Positions 37,676-47,514 of a stretch of 64,000 nt of DNA are shown here, piece by piece (positions within the stretch are counted from its first letter, which is position 1; each line of letters opens with the position of its first letter). Position numbers and translations under genes: made by a program. The notes beneath the pieces were generated by a model, which saw nothing but the letters and a program-made list of their open reading frames with translations, made no database searches and was not told where the DNA came from. Origin of the DNA: Atherinomorus stipes (Eukaryota; Chordata; Actinopteri; Atheriniformes; Atherinidae). Where the stretch lies: assembly GCA_023101725.1 (NCBI GenBank), contig JALJCO010012651.1, positions 62,001 to 126,000 on the forward strand, read 5' to 3'.

Positions 37676-38069
37676 GCAGTGGCATTAATACTCTTGAATT
37701 GATTGTTAAAACCAAAAGAGGGAGAAACCTTTCTCTCTTTTATCTCTCAACTCTCGTCCAGTACTCATCCATCTTCTTAAATACTTCTGATACTTAACAT
37801 GATTATTTTGCAGCCTAGACTGGTTCATTTAAGTCATGCTGGCTAGCGAACGTTTCAACTGATAACATTTCTTGACATTTTCTTGTTGCTCTTCTGATGC
37901 ACGTTATGCACATGTTCAGCAGAACCCTGCTTCCTGCTAGCCTGGCCCAGTGGTGACCATGTTGGATCATTGATGGATTAATCCCGCCAACTGCTTCTCC
38001 CCCACTCACAGTGTTCAAACTCTTATGATTAATCATTGATCATCTTTCTTATTTCTCCATCTTTGAAAG

Positions 38070-38164
38070 CGATCTGATGAGAACATCACAATTGACACCA
38101 CTCTATTGGTCCATTTTTTTGGAAAGAAAGGAAAAGCAGAACTTACCTTTGATGACTTCTACAG
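38070..38164 (+). CDS. micu3: micu3 exon (HFFGKKGKAEL)
   Basis: 95 bp, acceptor ttgaaag to 38069, donor gtactt. Encodes RSDENITIDTTLLVHFFGKK and then GKAELTFDDFYR, with the last Arg codon split across the next intron. The segment matches vertebrate MICU3 closely. The following intron is only 91 bp. Confidence 0.95.
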
Positions 38165-38255
38165 GTACTTGAAATCTGTTAATCACATAATATTAATCAC
38201 ACAGTTAGTCTTTTTTTTCTTCTCGCTTCACTTTGTTCTGGTTTTCTTTTCTCAG

Positions 38256-38427
38256 GTTTATGGATAACCTCCAGACAGAGGTGTTGGAAATTGAGTTCTT
38301 GACCTACTCAAAGGGGATGACCACCATCAGCGAGGAAGACTTTGCCAAAATCCTGCTGCGTTTCACTAATGTAGAGAACATCAGCGCATATCTGGAGAAT
38401 GTACGCCAGTCTATTCCTGATGAAAAG
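38256..38427 (+). CDS. micu3: micu3 exon (FMDNLQTEVLEIEFL)
   Basis: 172 bp, acceptor ctcag to 38255, donor gtacag. Encodes FMDNLQTEVLEIEFLTYSKG, MTTISEEDFAKILLRFTNVE and NVRQSIPDEK. This is the second-lobe helical region. It ends in phase 0 before the GITFDEF exon. It is the longest coding exon in the window. Confidence 0.96.
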
Positions 38428-39108
38428 GTACAGCACATACATGCAAAATCTCAGATTTTTACAAGGCAAAGAGGGGACATGAGCAGATTATTTTTTAGAC
38501 AGTATTGTATATATTCCTGCTGTCCATCTGTAAATTTTCTCTCCTCCTCTGCGGGAGCTCCTGCCTTCAAGCACCTATAATTTCCCACTGATGTCGCTTC
38601 CTTAAGCTGTTGTGGCGCTCCACACAAGTGCGATCCATTATTTTACTTGACCTCACAAAAGAACTAACACTAATCAACATTTGATGACACTTTCAGCTAC
38701 ATGTGAACGCTTGTTTGTGTGTTTACAGTATCTGTGTAACTGTACAGCTATGCTAGCAAGCTGGCTATACTTTGGCATGTCATCCTTATGTCTGTATGCA
38801 ACCCAACTCTATTTCTGTCCCTCCTCTCTTTTCATGCTGTGGAAGAAGCAGGAGGTTTGTCTCTGCCTCATAAAATACACAACCTGCAGTTACAATCTGT
38901 CAGTTTTTCCTCTCCTTATTTTTTTCTTTAATGAATTTACCGTCTTCTTTCTCTTCACCTACATTTGCTCCTGGAAATACATTGCACTGCGTTTATTTAT
39001 TTGCTTACATTTATGGATGCTTAATTTGGATTTCTTATTAAACTATTTGTTTCAGGTTTTAACTTCTCACAACAGAGAGCATGTGGTACATCGTGCAGTC
39101 TTTAAGCT
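38428..39108. other. Intron sequence, no feature seen
   Basis: Holds most of a 172-codon open frame (38681-39199) that has no homologue I recognise and runs into a transposon. Confidence 0.5.
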
Positions 39109-39692
39109 ACACTGTAAAAATGGTTACTCTGGATCAAATTTAAAGAATTGCGTTAACTTGTCACATCAATTTTTTTCTCAAATAAAAAAAATAGTTTAAA
39201 CAAAGGAAATAATGTAGTAATGTTAATTCAAAAATATAATTAAAATCAAGGAAAGTCTTCATGTGATACTGAACTCAATTTCCAATTGTTACAGCAGAAT
39301 TTTAGTTTTTTCCAAATAAAAAAAAAAGTTTGAACAAAGGAAATAATGTACACAGAAAAAAATATTCTTTGGATCAACATAAAAAGAATTACTGTAATTT
39401 GTTACATCTAGATTTATTCGTTTTTCTCAAACTGAATGTATGATTTGGTTGAAACCATAAGTTAAATCTATTTTTTACGCTAAAACAAAGCAATTGCTTT
39501 CATACAAAGTAGAAATATAATTCATAACAAAGATGATAAGCAATTTTTTTTTAGGTTGTTACAACTTAATTTTTCATTTTAGTCAACTAATTGAATTGCT
39601 GGATTTTTGTTACCTGCATTTTTTTTCCCTATTTTTTTAAGTAAATTTTCTGATTTAAGACGAAACAAAATTTTAACTGTAGCTTACTCAAC

Positions 39693-41088
39693 TAGGGATG
39701 GGCATCTCAATACCTTGGAGTCGATACATCGATACCAGCCAGACAAAACATCGGAATAGATACTTTTTTGAGTATCGTAATACCACTCTACAAATACAAA
39801 ACATGCAATTTGTTTCTACTTCTGAGAGTTTTAGGCAATGAAATGATGAAAGCAGCCAGATTCTAGCTTCTGTATACATGATGGTGGTAGCCTATCAGAT
39901 GTCATGATGGTGCTGCTACTGTAAGTGATGATGATGATGATGTTTTGTTGTCTTTCGGTGGTTTAATGCAGGTTATTGTACATTATGATTTGGTAAATTG
40001 TAATATTACTATTACATTTTCTATGTTAACATTTTCCACTTAATAAATTTTATTATTTTAGTTAGTATATATTATGTTATTTGATAATTAAAAGATGTTT
40101 TTAATCTATTTTTGTTTCGTTTTATCATCCCTATAATTTATTATTGTTTTAAAAGCATTTCTTTCTGTTCTCAGGTTTTATTTATACAGTATCTAATATT
40201 TCCCTTGCATTCAAGATAATAACGCAAACTGTACAATTGTGATTTTTTTTTAGGGACAAATAGTATCGGTATCAGTATCGATATAGCTAAAAAAAGTGCC
40301 ATAAACGACTGGTATAGGGGATTATTAGTGCCACAAAGTTAGGCACGTCATCGAGCTGGCTAATGCTAGCCTGCTAACACGACTGTATAGTCTGCCGGCT
40401 ACAAACAAACGTGTGTTGTTTTATTATAAAGTTCGGTCCTTCACCGCTGCGAATCGGTCGTTTTGATCCACTTCTTCCTCAGCATCACTTCAGTCTGGAA
40501 TGAAAACTTGGCATTGGCGTTTATCCGATTTACAAAGTTTAACAGAGTAGTAGCTGGCGGACAACTGTTAGCAGGTTAGCATTATCCAGCTTGATGACGT
40601 GCCTAACTTTGTGCGGCTAAAAACACACAAGCATCTGAAAGCGTCTCCTTTTTTTGGCAGTCCCCAGTTGTTCCACTGGAAACGGGGAGGTACAGACCCG
40701 ATTTTCAGATGATTGTGTGTTTTAAGACGCACAATGTTAAGCACGTCAGTAAACGCTAGCTGGCTAATGCTAGCATGCTGTGAAGTGCCGGTGTCGTGCG
40801 GTGTTGTGCCCCACCGGCGACAAACAAACGTGTGTTTGATTATAAAGTTCGGCCCTTCACCGCGGCGAATCGATCGCTTTGATCCAGCTTTTGATCCAGT
40901 ATCACTTAAGTCTGGAATGAAAACTTGAGTATGTTTGGAGTTTATACGATTTAAACAGTATAACAGAGCAGGAACGGCTGTTGTTAACATGGCCCGGAAG
41001 AGGAAGTGTCCAAATACCAGGAAGTTCCGGTAAGCGTGATAATCCCCTATTGTATCGACATGAAAAATTTTGGTATCGCCCATCCCTA
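39693..41088. mobile_element. hAT-like element, 1396 bp, containing a further insertion
   Basis: Ends tagggatgggcatctcaata and inverted tggtatcgcccatcccta. Perfect duplication tactcaac at 39685-39692 and 41089-41096. No intact transposase frame; the 176-codon minus-strand frame inside is spurious. Confidence 0.9.
40317..41047. mobile_element. Innermost fold-back element with duplicated core
   Basis: Ends ggggattatta and inverted ataatcccc next to TA. The core is present twice about 404 bp apart (gctggctaatgctagc at 40355 and 40759; acaaacaaacgtgtgtt and ttcaccgc following). The first copy also forms a long hairpin: cacaaagttaggcacgtcat (40332) pairs with atgacgtgcctaactttgtg (40595). Confidence 0.75.
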
Positions 41089-42101
41089 TACTCAACACAT
41101 TATATTTGGTACCAAGTCATTGATACTTTATGTATGACTGCGACTGAACAGTAACATATATAGTAAACGTAATGTGTTGATTCCGTGTGCAGAATAGTTG
41201 CATATAGTTGGTAGTTTATCTCCTTGTACTGTACTTCACACTCATGGTGCAACTTTAACAGCCAAACTTTACAGAATTTCTCAACAACTTCCTCTGAATG
41301 CGAACAAAAAAAAAGGCAGTAAAGAAAATAACTGAAATTTATAGGATAACAACCATACAAGGTTAAATTCCTGATGGATTTGTATTTCCCATAAGCCTTT
41401 GTGGTCTGGGTATGTTGAATTTTGAAAATAGCTCCGCCCCCTTTGTTGTTGACGCACTCTGAAGCTGAAACAACTTAATATATTTACTGTACTTGAATGA
41501 AAGTAAGAACTTATTTCAGACTAGAGAGTGGGGTTTTTAAGTTGATTTAACTGTAAAACATCAGATGTCATGACCCAACCAAAGTAATTAAGTTAGATCA
41601 ATGTAAATAAGTCCTTCATATCAACTACAGTCCGGATACTCTTTTTACAGTGTATCATCGTGCTCTTATGAAATTCAGGAATTCATTTTGTTGAATGCAT
41701 ATCATCATATCGAGAAAATAACACTCAGGTCCGTCGTTTTTGTCATTCTACAATGCACAATCGCATGACATCTGATTCTATTTTGATGTTATTAAACTGC
41801 AAGTAGATTTACCTCCAAGTTTTTTATATTATGCATGCTAATTTCTGTCATTAATGGCTTCCTTGGTCATTAATTGGAGCATTTAATTGAACCTGTTGGT
41901 TAATGAATTGATGGCATGAGTTTCTCTTATTTTCCAAAGAACAGGATGTGTTTGCCTCAAGAATGTTGTATGCAAACAGTCGACAACAGCCTGGAACAGA
42001 CATTATTTTCATTTCTTAAGCATCTTTCCCCGGAGGATGACATATTCTTCAGTACTCCTCTTCATCATTTTCTGCACACATGGCCTCTCTTTATGTTTCA
42101 G

Positions 42102-42210
42102 GGAATCACCTTTGATGAGTTCAGATCATTCTTCCAGTTTCTCAACAACCTGGAGGACTTTGCCATCGCCATGCAGATGTACAACTTCGCTTCACGTTCC
42201 ATTGGACAAG
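42102..42210 (+). CDS. micu3: micu3 exon (GITFDEFRSFFQFLNNLEDF)
   Basis: 109 bp, acceptor tttcag to 42101, donor gtagta. Encodes GITFDEFRSFFQFLNNLEDF then AIAMQMYNFASRSIGQ, leaving one base for the next Asp codon. The AIA(L/M)xMYNFASRSIGQ motif is diagnostic for MICU3. Confidence 0.96.
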
Positions 42211-42326
42211 GTAGTAAAATCTGGTTGGAAAGGTTTCAAGGACTGAAGATCTTTTTGTTTCTATCTTTTGGTGTTGTGTTTAGCAAGCAAAATAGTAAAA
42301 ATGATTTCTGCCTTCTCTCCTATTAG

Positions 42327-42484
42327 ATGAGTTTGCAAGAGCGGTTTATGTGGCCACGGGGCTCAACCTGACACGCCACCTCGTGAACACCATCTTCAAG
42401 ATATTTGATGTTGATCATGATGACCAGCTGTCGTACAAGGAGTTCATCGGCATCATGAAGGACCGGCTGCACAGGGGAGCCAGG
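42327..42484 (+). CDS. micu3: micu3 exon carrying EF-hand 2
   Basis: 158 bp, acceptor ttag to 42326, donor gtgagg. Encodes DEFARAVYVATGLNLTRHLV, then the EF-hand loop DVDHDDQLSYKE and FIGIMKDRLHRGAR. Loop positions 1, 3, 5, 9 and 12 are D, D, D, S and E. Position 6 is Asp where Gly is most common, as in other MICU3 proteins. Ends in phase 0, so it can join either downstream last exon. Confidence 0.96.
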
Positions 42485-43412
42485 GTGAGGAACTTTCACT
42501 TAATAGAGACAAAGTGCTTTTGTGTCTTTTAAAAAAGATTCAATCACAGTCACACAAGTGAATGAAGAACGAGTGAGATTTTATTGATTTCCTTGCGAAA
42601 AACATTCCTCCCTTCACACAAAGGTCAGTGGTCAAGCCCCCGCTAGCAAAACCACATAAGACAGATCTGGGGGTTGGAATTTGGTGTGTTCAGTTCAGCA
42701 CTGTGAACAAATTTGTGCCAGAATTATATGAATCAGATTAAATTAAGAGAGCGGAGGGGGCTAATTTCCAGGGGGAGTGGAGACTTTTTTAATATCTAAA
42801 TGAGGGAGATGGGGGGGGGTGGTTATAAGGGGGAGCGGAAAGGGAAAAGAGAAGAGATAAATATTCCATCTGTCAAGTAAAATGAGTGGGGGGGGGAGGA
42901 AAATTACGGAAAGAAATAATTAAAAATTTTAGGAAAAGGAAATGATCCACCAGAGTAGAAAAAGAAGCGGCAGGGTAGAGGGGGGGAGAGGGGTGGGGTA
43001 AATAAAAAAGAAAGGAAGGAAGAGAGGGGGTGGGAAAACAAAAAAAAAAAGGATATCGTTGGTTATAGTGTTGATATATATTGCTCAGGAAATTAAGGGG
43101 TAAACAAGGGTAAAACCCTTAAAAAAAAAAAAAAAAAATCCCAAAAAAAATAAAATCAAAAATTAATATTAAAAAACGTTTCTTTAATTTGTCCAGACAT
43201 CATGCCAACTTTAAACTGATCATATAGCATGATGACATCGGCAGGACCCAAGCCGATCTGGTACCCCGAGCACATCTGGTACCCACACCAGCAGTTACAT
43301 TGGCCGAGGTAATAAGAATGAAATTAAATGAATATGGATACAGATAACAGAAGACTGGGATTTGACAAACGCTGACACACTTCAAAGGAATTGAAAGTAT
43401 CAGGAGCTACAA
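42485..43412. other. Intron sequence, purine-rich
   Basis: 42750-43045 is strongly G/A-rich (gggggggg, aggaagagaggggg), then A runs near 43118. No gene feature seen. Confidence 0.55.
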
Positions 43413-44011
43413 TGACCCCGTTTACATACGAGTTTTAATTCCTCTTTAATTCTGAATAAAAGTTAATTCCACTTTAAGAAGACCATGTAAACCCTTAAGT
43501 CCAAATGAAAACAATAATTCTGAATAAAACTTCATTCTAAACTAAGTAGCTGGTTTATTCCTCTTTTCATTCTGAATAAAATAATTTCCCTCGCATGTAA
43601 ACGTTGGTTCCTCTTTAACTAATTCCTGTCGTTCTGAGCACGCTCCCTTCCTTGTCCTGTTGTAACGGCGCATGTCGAAGTGCACGTGAAACAAGCGTTA
43701 GACTCGTGCCAGCCGGCGGAAAAGAAGAAGCATGTTAGTGTCGAGATGCTGCTACAAAACTACAATCAAAATACAGCGGAAATCTGTGTCATAATGTGGT
43801 TTTCATGTCGTAGTCGAAGCAAAAAGGAGCAGGAACCGGCATCTTGCTTACTTCCGGGTAGATGTTAACGGATGTAAATACATCACATCCGCCCCCTGTC
43901 CAGTTCGGAATTAATATTTCCATGTAAACACGAATGAGAATAATTTAATTTGGAATTATTTAATTCGAATTATTAATTCTGAATTAAAAAAAACATCAGG
44001 TAACCAGGGCC
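43413..44011. mobile_element. DNA element with CCNGTTTACAT-type ends
   Basis: Left ccccgtttacatacgag and right ggtaaccagggcc are related inverted ends. The interior repeats taattctgaat and its complement many times, and a CG-rich patch lies in the middle (43660-43880). Fits a common class of fish hAT-like elements; duplication not readable. Confidence 0.6.
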
Positions 44012-44058
44012 AATCAGTAATTTTCTAAATCTCTCTTCAAGTAAACACCCAGTCTTGC

Positions 44059-44515
44059 TTAAAGGTGTTAGCAACAAGTTTAATTCCTCCCCTGCCAGTA
44101 GGTGGCGCACTAACACTCGCTTACTCAGTTAGCATTAGCAACATAACAGAACCGGCTAACCGTTAATTGCATTCGCAAATGTTTACCTACGTGTCCAGGA
44201 GGAAAGCAGCAACCTCCACAGGGCTTTGAGCCCCATTGCTACCTTCATCCTCATCCTGCTTCATGTTTTTTCCGCTTCAAAATCAAGCTAGCAACTCCGG
44301 AGCTAATGCTAACGGCGAAATAGCCCGACATTGGCGTGGTAATCAGATGTGAATGTTTACTTTTTAACCCATCAAAATTGAGACAAAAATATTTATGTGC
44401 TATGAAAAAAATATGAGTTGAATTAATTGTTCTCCACCCCTCTAGATGTTCTGTGGATGCTTTTTTTTTCTAAAAATAAAAAAGCTTTGATGAAAAACTT
44501 GTCTATCACCTTTAA
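44059..44515 (-). mobile_element. TTAA-type MITE, family C, inverted copy
   Basis: Ends ttaaaggtgttagcaaca and gtctatcacctttaa. Interior is the reverse complement of 29831-30160 (gtaggtggcgcactaacact against agtgttaatgcgccacctac), plus an extra segment with gggctttgagcccc hairpin shared with 15300. Confidence 0.82.
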
Positions 44516-45362
44516 CTTTGCTGAACTTTGTTGCATGATTATTTTGTAAAAAAAAGATGAATGTAGACAGGAGTAAAACCATAACCAGTTAGTTGTAGTT
44601 ACAAACTAAACCACTTCATTGTTTTCATTTTTTTCATAAAGGTGGTTTAAATGGGCTCAAGTCCTTTTTTAAAATGAATTGTTTGGTCAATATTAGATTT
44701 AAACAAGAGAATTAATCTCAAAAGTTAAGTAAACATCAAAAGAGGGGAAACTGTGCTTTTATATTGCAATAAAAATGTTCTGAGAAAGAATTAGTCAAAG
44801 TAAAGAATGTTCAACCTATTCAGGTCACATGATTTTTAAAATAGTAACAACTATTTATACCTTAGCTCATAATGTGTTTGTTATGGTGAACGACAGTTTT
44901 AGGTAAATGCTTCAGTGACTCACTTAAATCTTGAAAGCTCGGTACCATGCACACTCAGAGCACCCAGAGCGGCTTCATGGTGTGCTCCACAGATACCACA
45001 CTGCCCTCCAGTGGTAAATGTTGATGCCACATTTCAGAGCTCCACATGCTGCAGAGTAGCAAAGGTATTTCACAGTAGCTGTAATAGTTTACAACATTTT
45101 ACCAACACAATAAGCTTTGAAAGTGTTCTGTGCTTGGATTGGCGTCACAGTCTTGGCTTTTTAACGTTTCCTTTTTTATTTCTCTCCTCACTCTTTGCTT
45201 TGGCTGATGATTGAATTTCCTTTAAAACCCACAATTTCCTCTGAATTTCTATTAATTCCCTCACACTAACCTTCTTCTGTCCTCTCCTCATTTTCCCTTC
45301 CTCTTTTGTCTTCTGCTACACTGTTTTTCCTCCGCCACGATGCCCATCTATGGACATCTCAG
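44516..45362. other. Intron before micu3 last exon A, no feature seen
   Basis: No transposon border recognised. The 3' part is pyrimidine-rich (45160-45345). Confidence 0.5.
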
Positions 45363-45431
45363 GGGTATAAAGCGATGGAGCGTGCCACCTCCTTTAGATC
45401 CTGTTTGAAGAGGGAGCTTGCAAGCAGATAA
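45363..45431 (+). CDS. micu3: micu3 last exon A (canonical short C-terminus)
   Basis: Acceptor ctcag to 45362; open in phase 0 from ggg tat aaa to TAA at 45429-45431, 22 residues (GYKAMERATSFRSCLKRELA then SR). This matches the mammalian MICU3 C-terminus (GYKxxxxxxxFKSCLKKEL). No AATAAA lies close downstream. A gtatca sequence directly after the stop is only a weak donor. Whether this exon carries its own poly(A) site or is followed by splicing to 46541 cannot be told from the sequence. Confidence 0.85.
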   Translation, partial: GYKAMERATSFRSCLKRELASR

Positions 45432-45592
45432 GTATCACTACAGCGGTTGACCACATGTGTTTTTGAACTTAGGTGGATCTTTATTTTTTATCATTTTAAC
45501 ATGTATGTGGAGTGATTTAAAATTGCCTAGATTCAATATCTGGTTCCAGTCCTCAGAATAAGTAAAGTTCCTGGGAACCTTTGTTTTTGGAG

Positions 45593-46442
45593 TAAGGATA
45601 GACTGATACATCAGCCAGCTGATATTTTAGGCCGATACTTGCGGTTTTTGCTGTTTTTCTGCCGATACATTGGATGTATAACCCCATTTCTATTTAATAT
45701 TTGTTTACAAGTGCACTGTTTCTTTTTTATACAGTCATCCTCAAAATTATTACCCTCCAATTAAAGAAAATGCTAAATACTCAATAGTAATTCAAATAAA
45801 AAGAAACTAGTAATAAATTAAAATTTTCAAAATGATAATTTAGTGAAATAAAATATTGCTTTTCAGTTGTAGTTAAAAATAATCATTTAAAAAGAAAAAC
45901 AAACAAACAACACAGTCTTGGACACATCAGAACACCTTTCCCATGAACAGTGGGCCAAACACCTGTCAGCAGGTGCAGACGTCTGTCTGAACGATACAGA
46001 AAACACCTGATTGCAGTGATCGCCCAAAGTGTTGCTCAACAAAATTTTAGCTTCGGAGCCCCCATCATGCTTGTTTACTTGTTTTATTTTTTTGTTTGTT
46101 ATTTTTAATATTTCTGCTGAACCACAATTCAGAATCAATTTTCATTAAATTTTTAGTCAATTTCAACTTATTTCACTGAGAGCTGATATTTTTCTTTCTT
46201 AGATTAAAGGATGTGAATAATTTTGAGGACAACGGTATATTTAATTGAGGTGCATTGTAATTTTTTATATTAAAATAGTTATGAAATTGCTTTTTACTGT
46301 ATCCTTCATTAATATTCATTTGTGAGTATCAGTCCCAAATATTGGCCTCAAATATCGGCAGGTTGTATCGGCCCATTGGCTGAGGCGGATGAGAAAAATA
46401 GAAGTATCGGCCCTAAAAAAAACCCTGTATCGTTGATCCCTG
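45593..46442 (-). mobile_element. hAT-like MITE, family B, with nested Tc1-type MITE
   Basis: Perfect duplication ttttggag at 45585-45592 and 46443-46450. Left taaggatagactgatacatc and right tatcgttgatccctg are the inverted counterparts of the family at 14798. A family A MITE fills 45732-46235. It lies between the two alternative micu3 last exons, ending 98 bp before exon B. Confidence 0.9.
45732..46235 (+). mobile_element. Tc1/mariner-type MITE, family A, 504 bp
   Basis: Ends cagtcatcctcaaaattatt / taattttgaggacaacgg with TA on each side (45730-45731, 46236-46237). Core as in 19929 (acctgtcagcaggtg, cacctgattgcagtgatc). Confidence 0.88.
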
Positions 46443-46540
46443 TTTTGGAGACTGCAAAAATTAATAGTCCGACACAGTGTGGTAATATTGTGATTTTCTG
46501 TGTAGCGTGAATATTCAAGAATCTGATTTATGTTCACCAG

Positions 46541-46639
46541 GTAAAAGGCCAACACCACACCTCCTTCTCCAGCTGTGTTCGCGCTGAGGCCAGAAGACAA
46601 GTGCACCAGTTATGGAAGACGCTCAAGGAGAAGTCGTAA
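46541..46639 (+). CDS. micu3: micu3 putative alternative last exon B (MICU2-like C-terminus)
   Basis: A good acceptor (ttcaccag to 46540) opens a phase-0 frame of 32 residues ending in TAA at 46637-46639. It contains TSFSSCVRAEARRQVHQLWK and ends LKEKS. It is frame-compatible with the exon ending at 42484. TSFSSCVRAE parallels TSFRSCLKRE of exon A, and the pattern CVxxExxxxVxxxWK resembles the C-terminal helix of MICU2. A clean AATAAA follows about 300 bp later. I infer a mutually exclusive last exon; if exon A is always included, this would instead be 3' UTR. Confidence 0.72.
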   Translation, partial: VKGQHHTSFSSCVRAEARRQVHQLWKTLKEKS

Positions 46640-46937
46640 AGGACAGAAATACGTAATTGAACTGACTTTTGTCAGCTGCCTCAGTTAGCAGCACTGTGTT
46701 TCAAAGCGCTAATCTCCAGTCAACCTCCAATCCAGATACTATATCATTCAAAGCATGATGACACTTGAAGATGCTCTCTACTGATAAGAAGCCAAATCCT
46801 TCCTGTCATGGTTACTGTTTTATTAGCTGTGTATCTTAATCTGATGCTTAGTAAACCATGTGTGATTTATGGTGAACTGAAGCAAAGATGCACTAAATGA
46901 GAGTTGAAATTTATCGATGGATAAATACTGCAACAGA

Positions 46938-46943
46938 AATAAA
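46938..46943 (+). terminator. micu3: Polyadenylation signal of micu3
   Basis: AATAAA 299 bp after the stop of exon B, followed by T-rich sequence (attattgtttttgttttttc). It is the first canonical signal after exon B in good context and probably ends the long 3' UTR form. Confidence 0.6.
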
Positions 46944-47514
46944 GTATGCTATTATTGTTTTTGTTTTTTCTTAATCAACCAATTTTTACCCCCATGTCTT
47001 TCTTGTTTTGATTTAACACCTTAATATTGTTGAATTGACAAATATCAGATGTTATTTTTATTAATCAAGTAATGCCATCTTTAACTTAACAACAGTTCAA
47101 CTGTTTTTTAGTTTTGTTTTTTTTTTTAACTGAATTAGACACCGATAAACATGAAAAACAATAGTTTATCCAACTGAATTGTTAATATTTTAATCTGTTT
47201 GTTTTAGTGTCTTTGCTGCATATTTGACAAATGGGTGCCTTTTAACTATTCTGTGGCTCATTTGAAATTTCATATAGAAAATTAGATCATTGTTTGCTTT
47301 CAATTGCAAAGTAATTGCAAAACATTTGCAATTTCCCTTGGGATTAAGAAAGTTTTTTTTCAGATTTATTTATCATTTTGCATGTACTGTGTGTGATTTA
47401 CATCATCCAGACTATATACAACATATTTTTAAATGTTTTGAGAAATATATATAAGTTGAATAAATAGAAACGAATAACTAATCCTGTACTTGTCTCATTA
47501 GATACAGCATCCTG
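46944..47514. other. Sequence after micu3, no feature seen
   Basis: AT-rich, no recognisable gene or transposon border before the Tc1 copy at 47515. Confidence 0.5.

Larger units (their letters stand above)
39110..41652. mobile_element. TA-flanked DNA element containing nested elements
   Basis: Ends cactgtaaaaatggttactc and inverted ggatactctttttacagtg with TA on each side (39108-39109, 41653-41654). Without the nested hAT-like element (39693-41088) it is about 1.15 kb. Interior has direct repeats of tttgaacaaaggaaataatgta-like sequence (39195, 39335). Confidence 0.75.
1434..46639 (+). other. micu3: micu3 gene body (5' partial): mitochondrial calcium uptake protein 3
   Basis: MICU3 is an EF-hand regulator of the mitochondrial calcium uniporter in the intermembrane space; it pairs with MICU1 and raises uptake, mainly in excitable tissue in mammals (family knowledge). 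Thirteen exons, all with GT-AG borders and compatible phases, translate into 400 residues that align collinearly with vertebrate MICU3. Recognisable segments include FASRSIGQDEF, KDRLHRG, LQEIFRKKNEK and HFFGKKGKAEL. MICU1 and MICU2 lack several of these, so the paralogue is assigned with confidence, but micu3a versus micu3b cannot be decided. The exon with the start codon, presequence and membrane segment lies upstream. EF-hand 1 is in the exon at 17025 and EF-hand 2 in the exon at 42327, both with intact ligand positions. Two alternative last exons end the gene. Introns are 91 bp to 9.9 kb and filled with transposons. Confidence 0.95.

Noticed and set aside
38681..39199. 172-codon open frame on the + strand
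   Set aside because: Low-complexity, Cys/Phe/Leu-rich translation with no recognisable domain, lies in a micu3 intron and runs into a transposon end at 39110.
40568..41098. 176-codon open frame on the - strand
   Set aside because: Lies across nested transposons and the duplicated non-coding core; no homology to a transposase or other family recognised.
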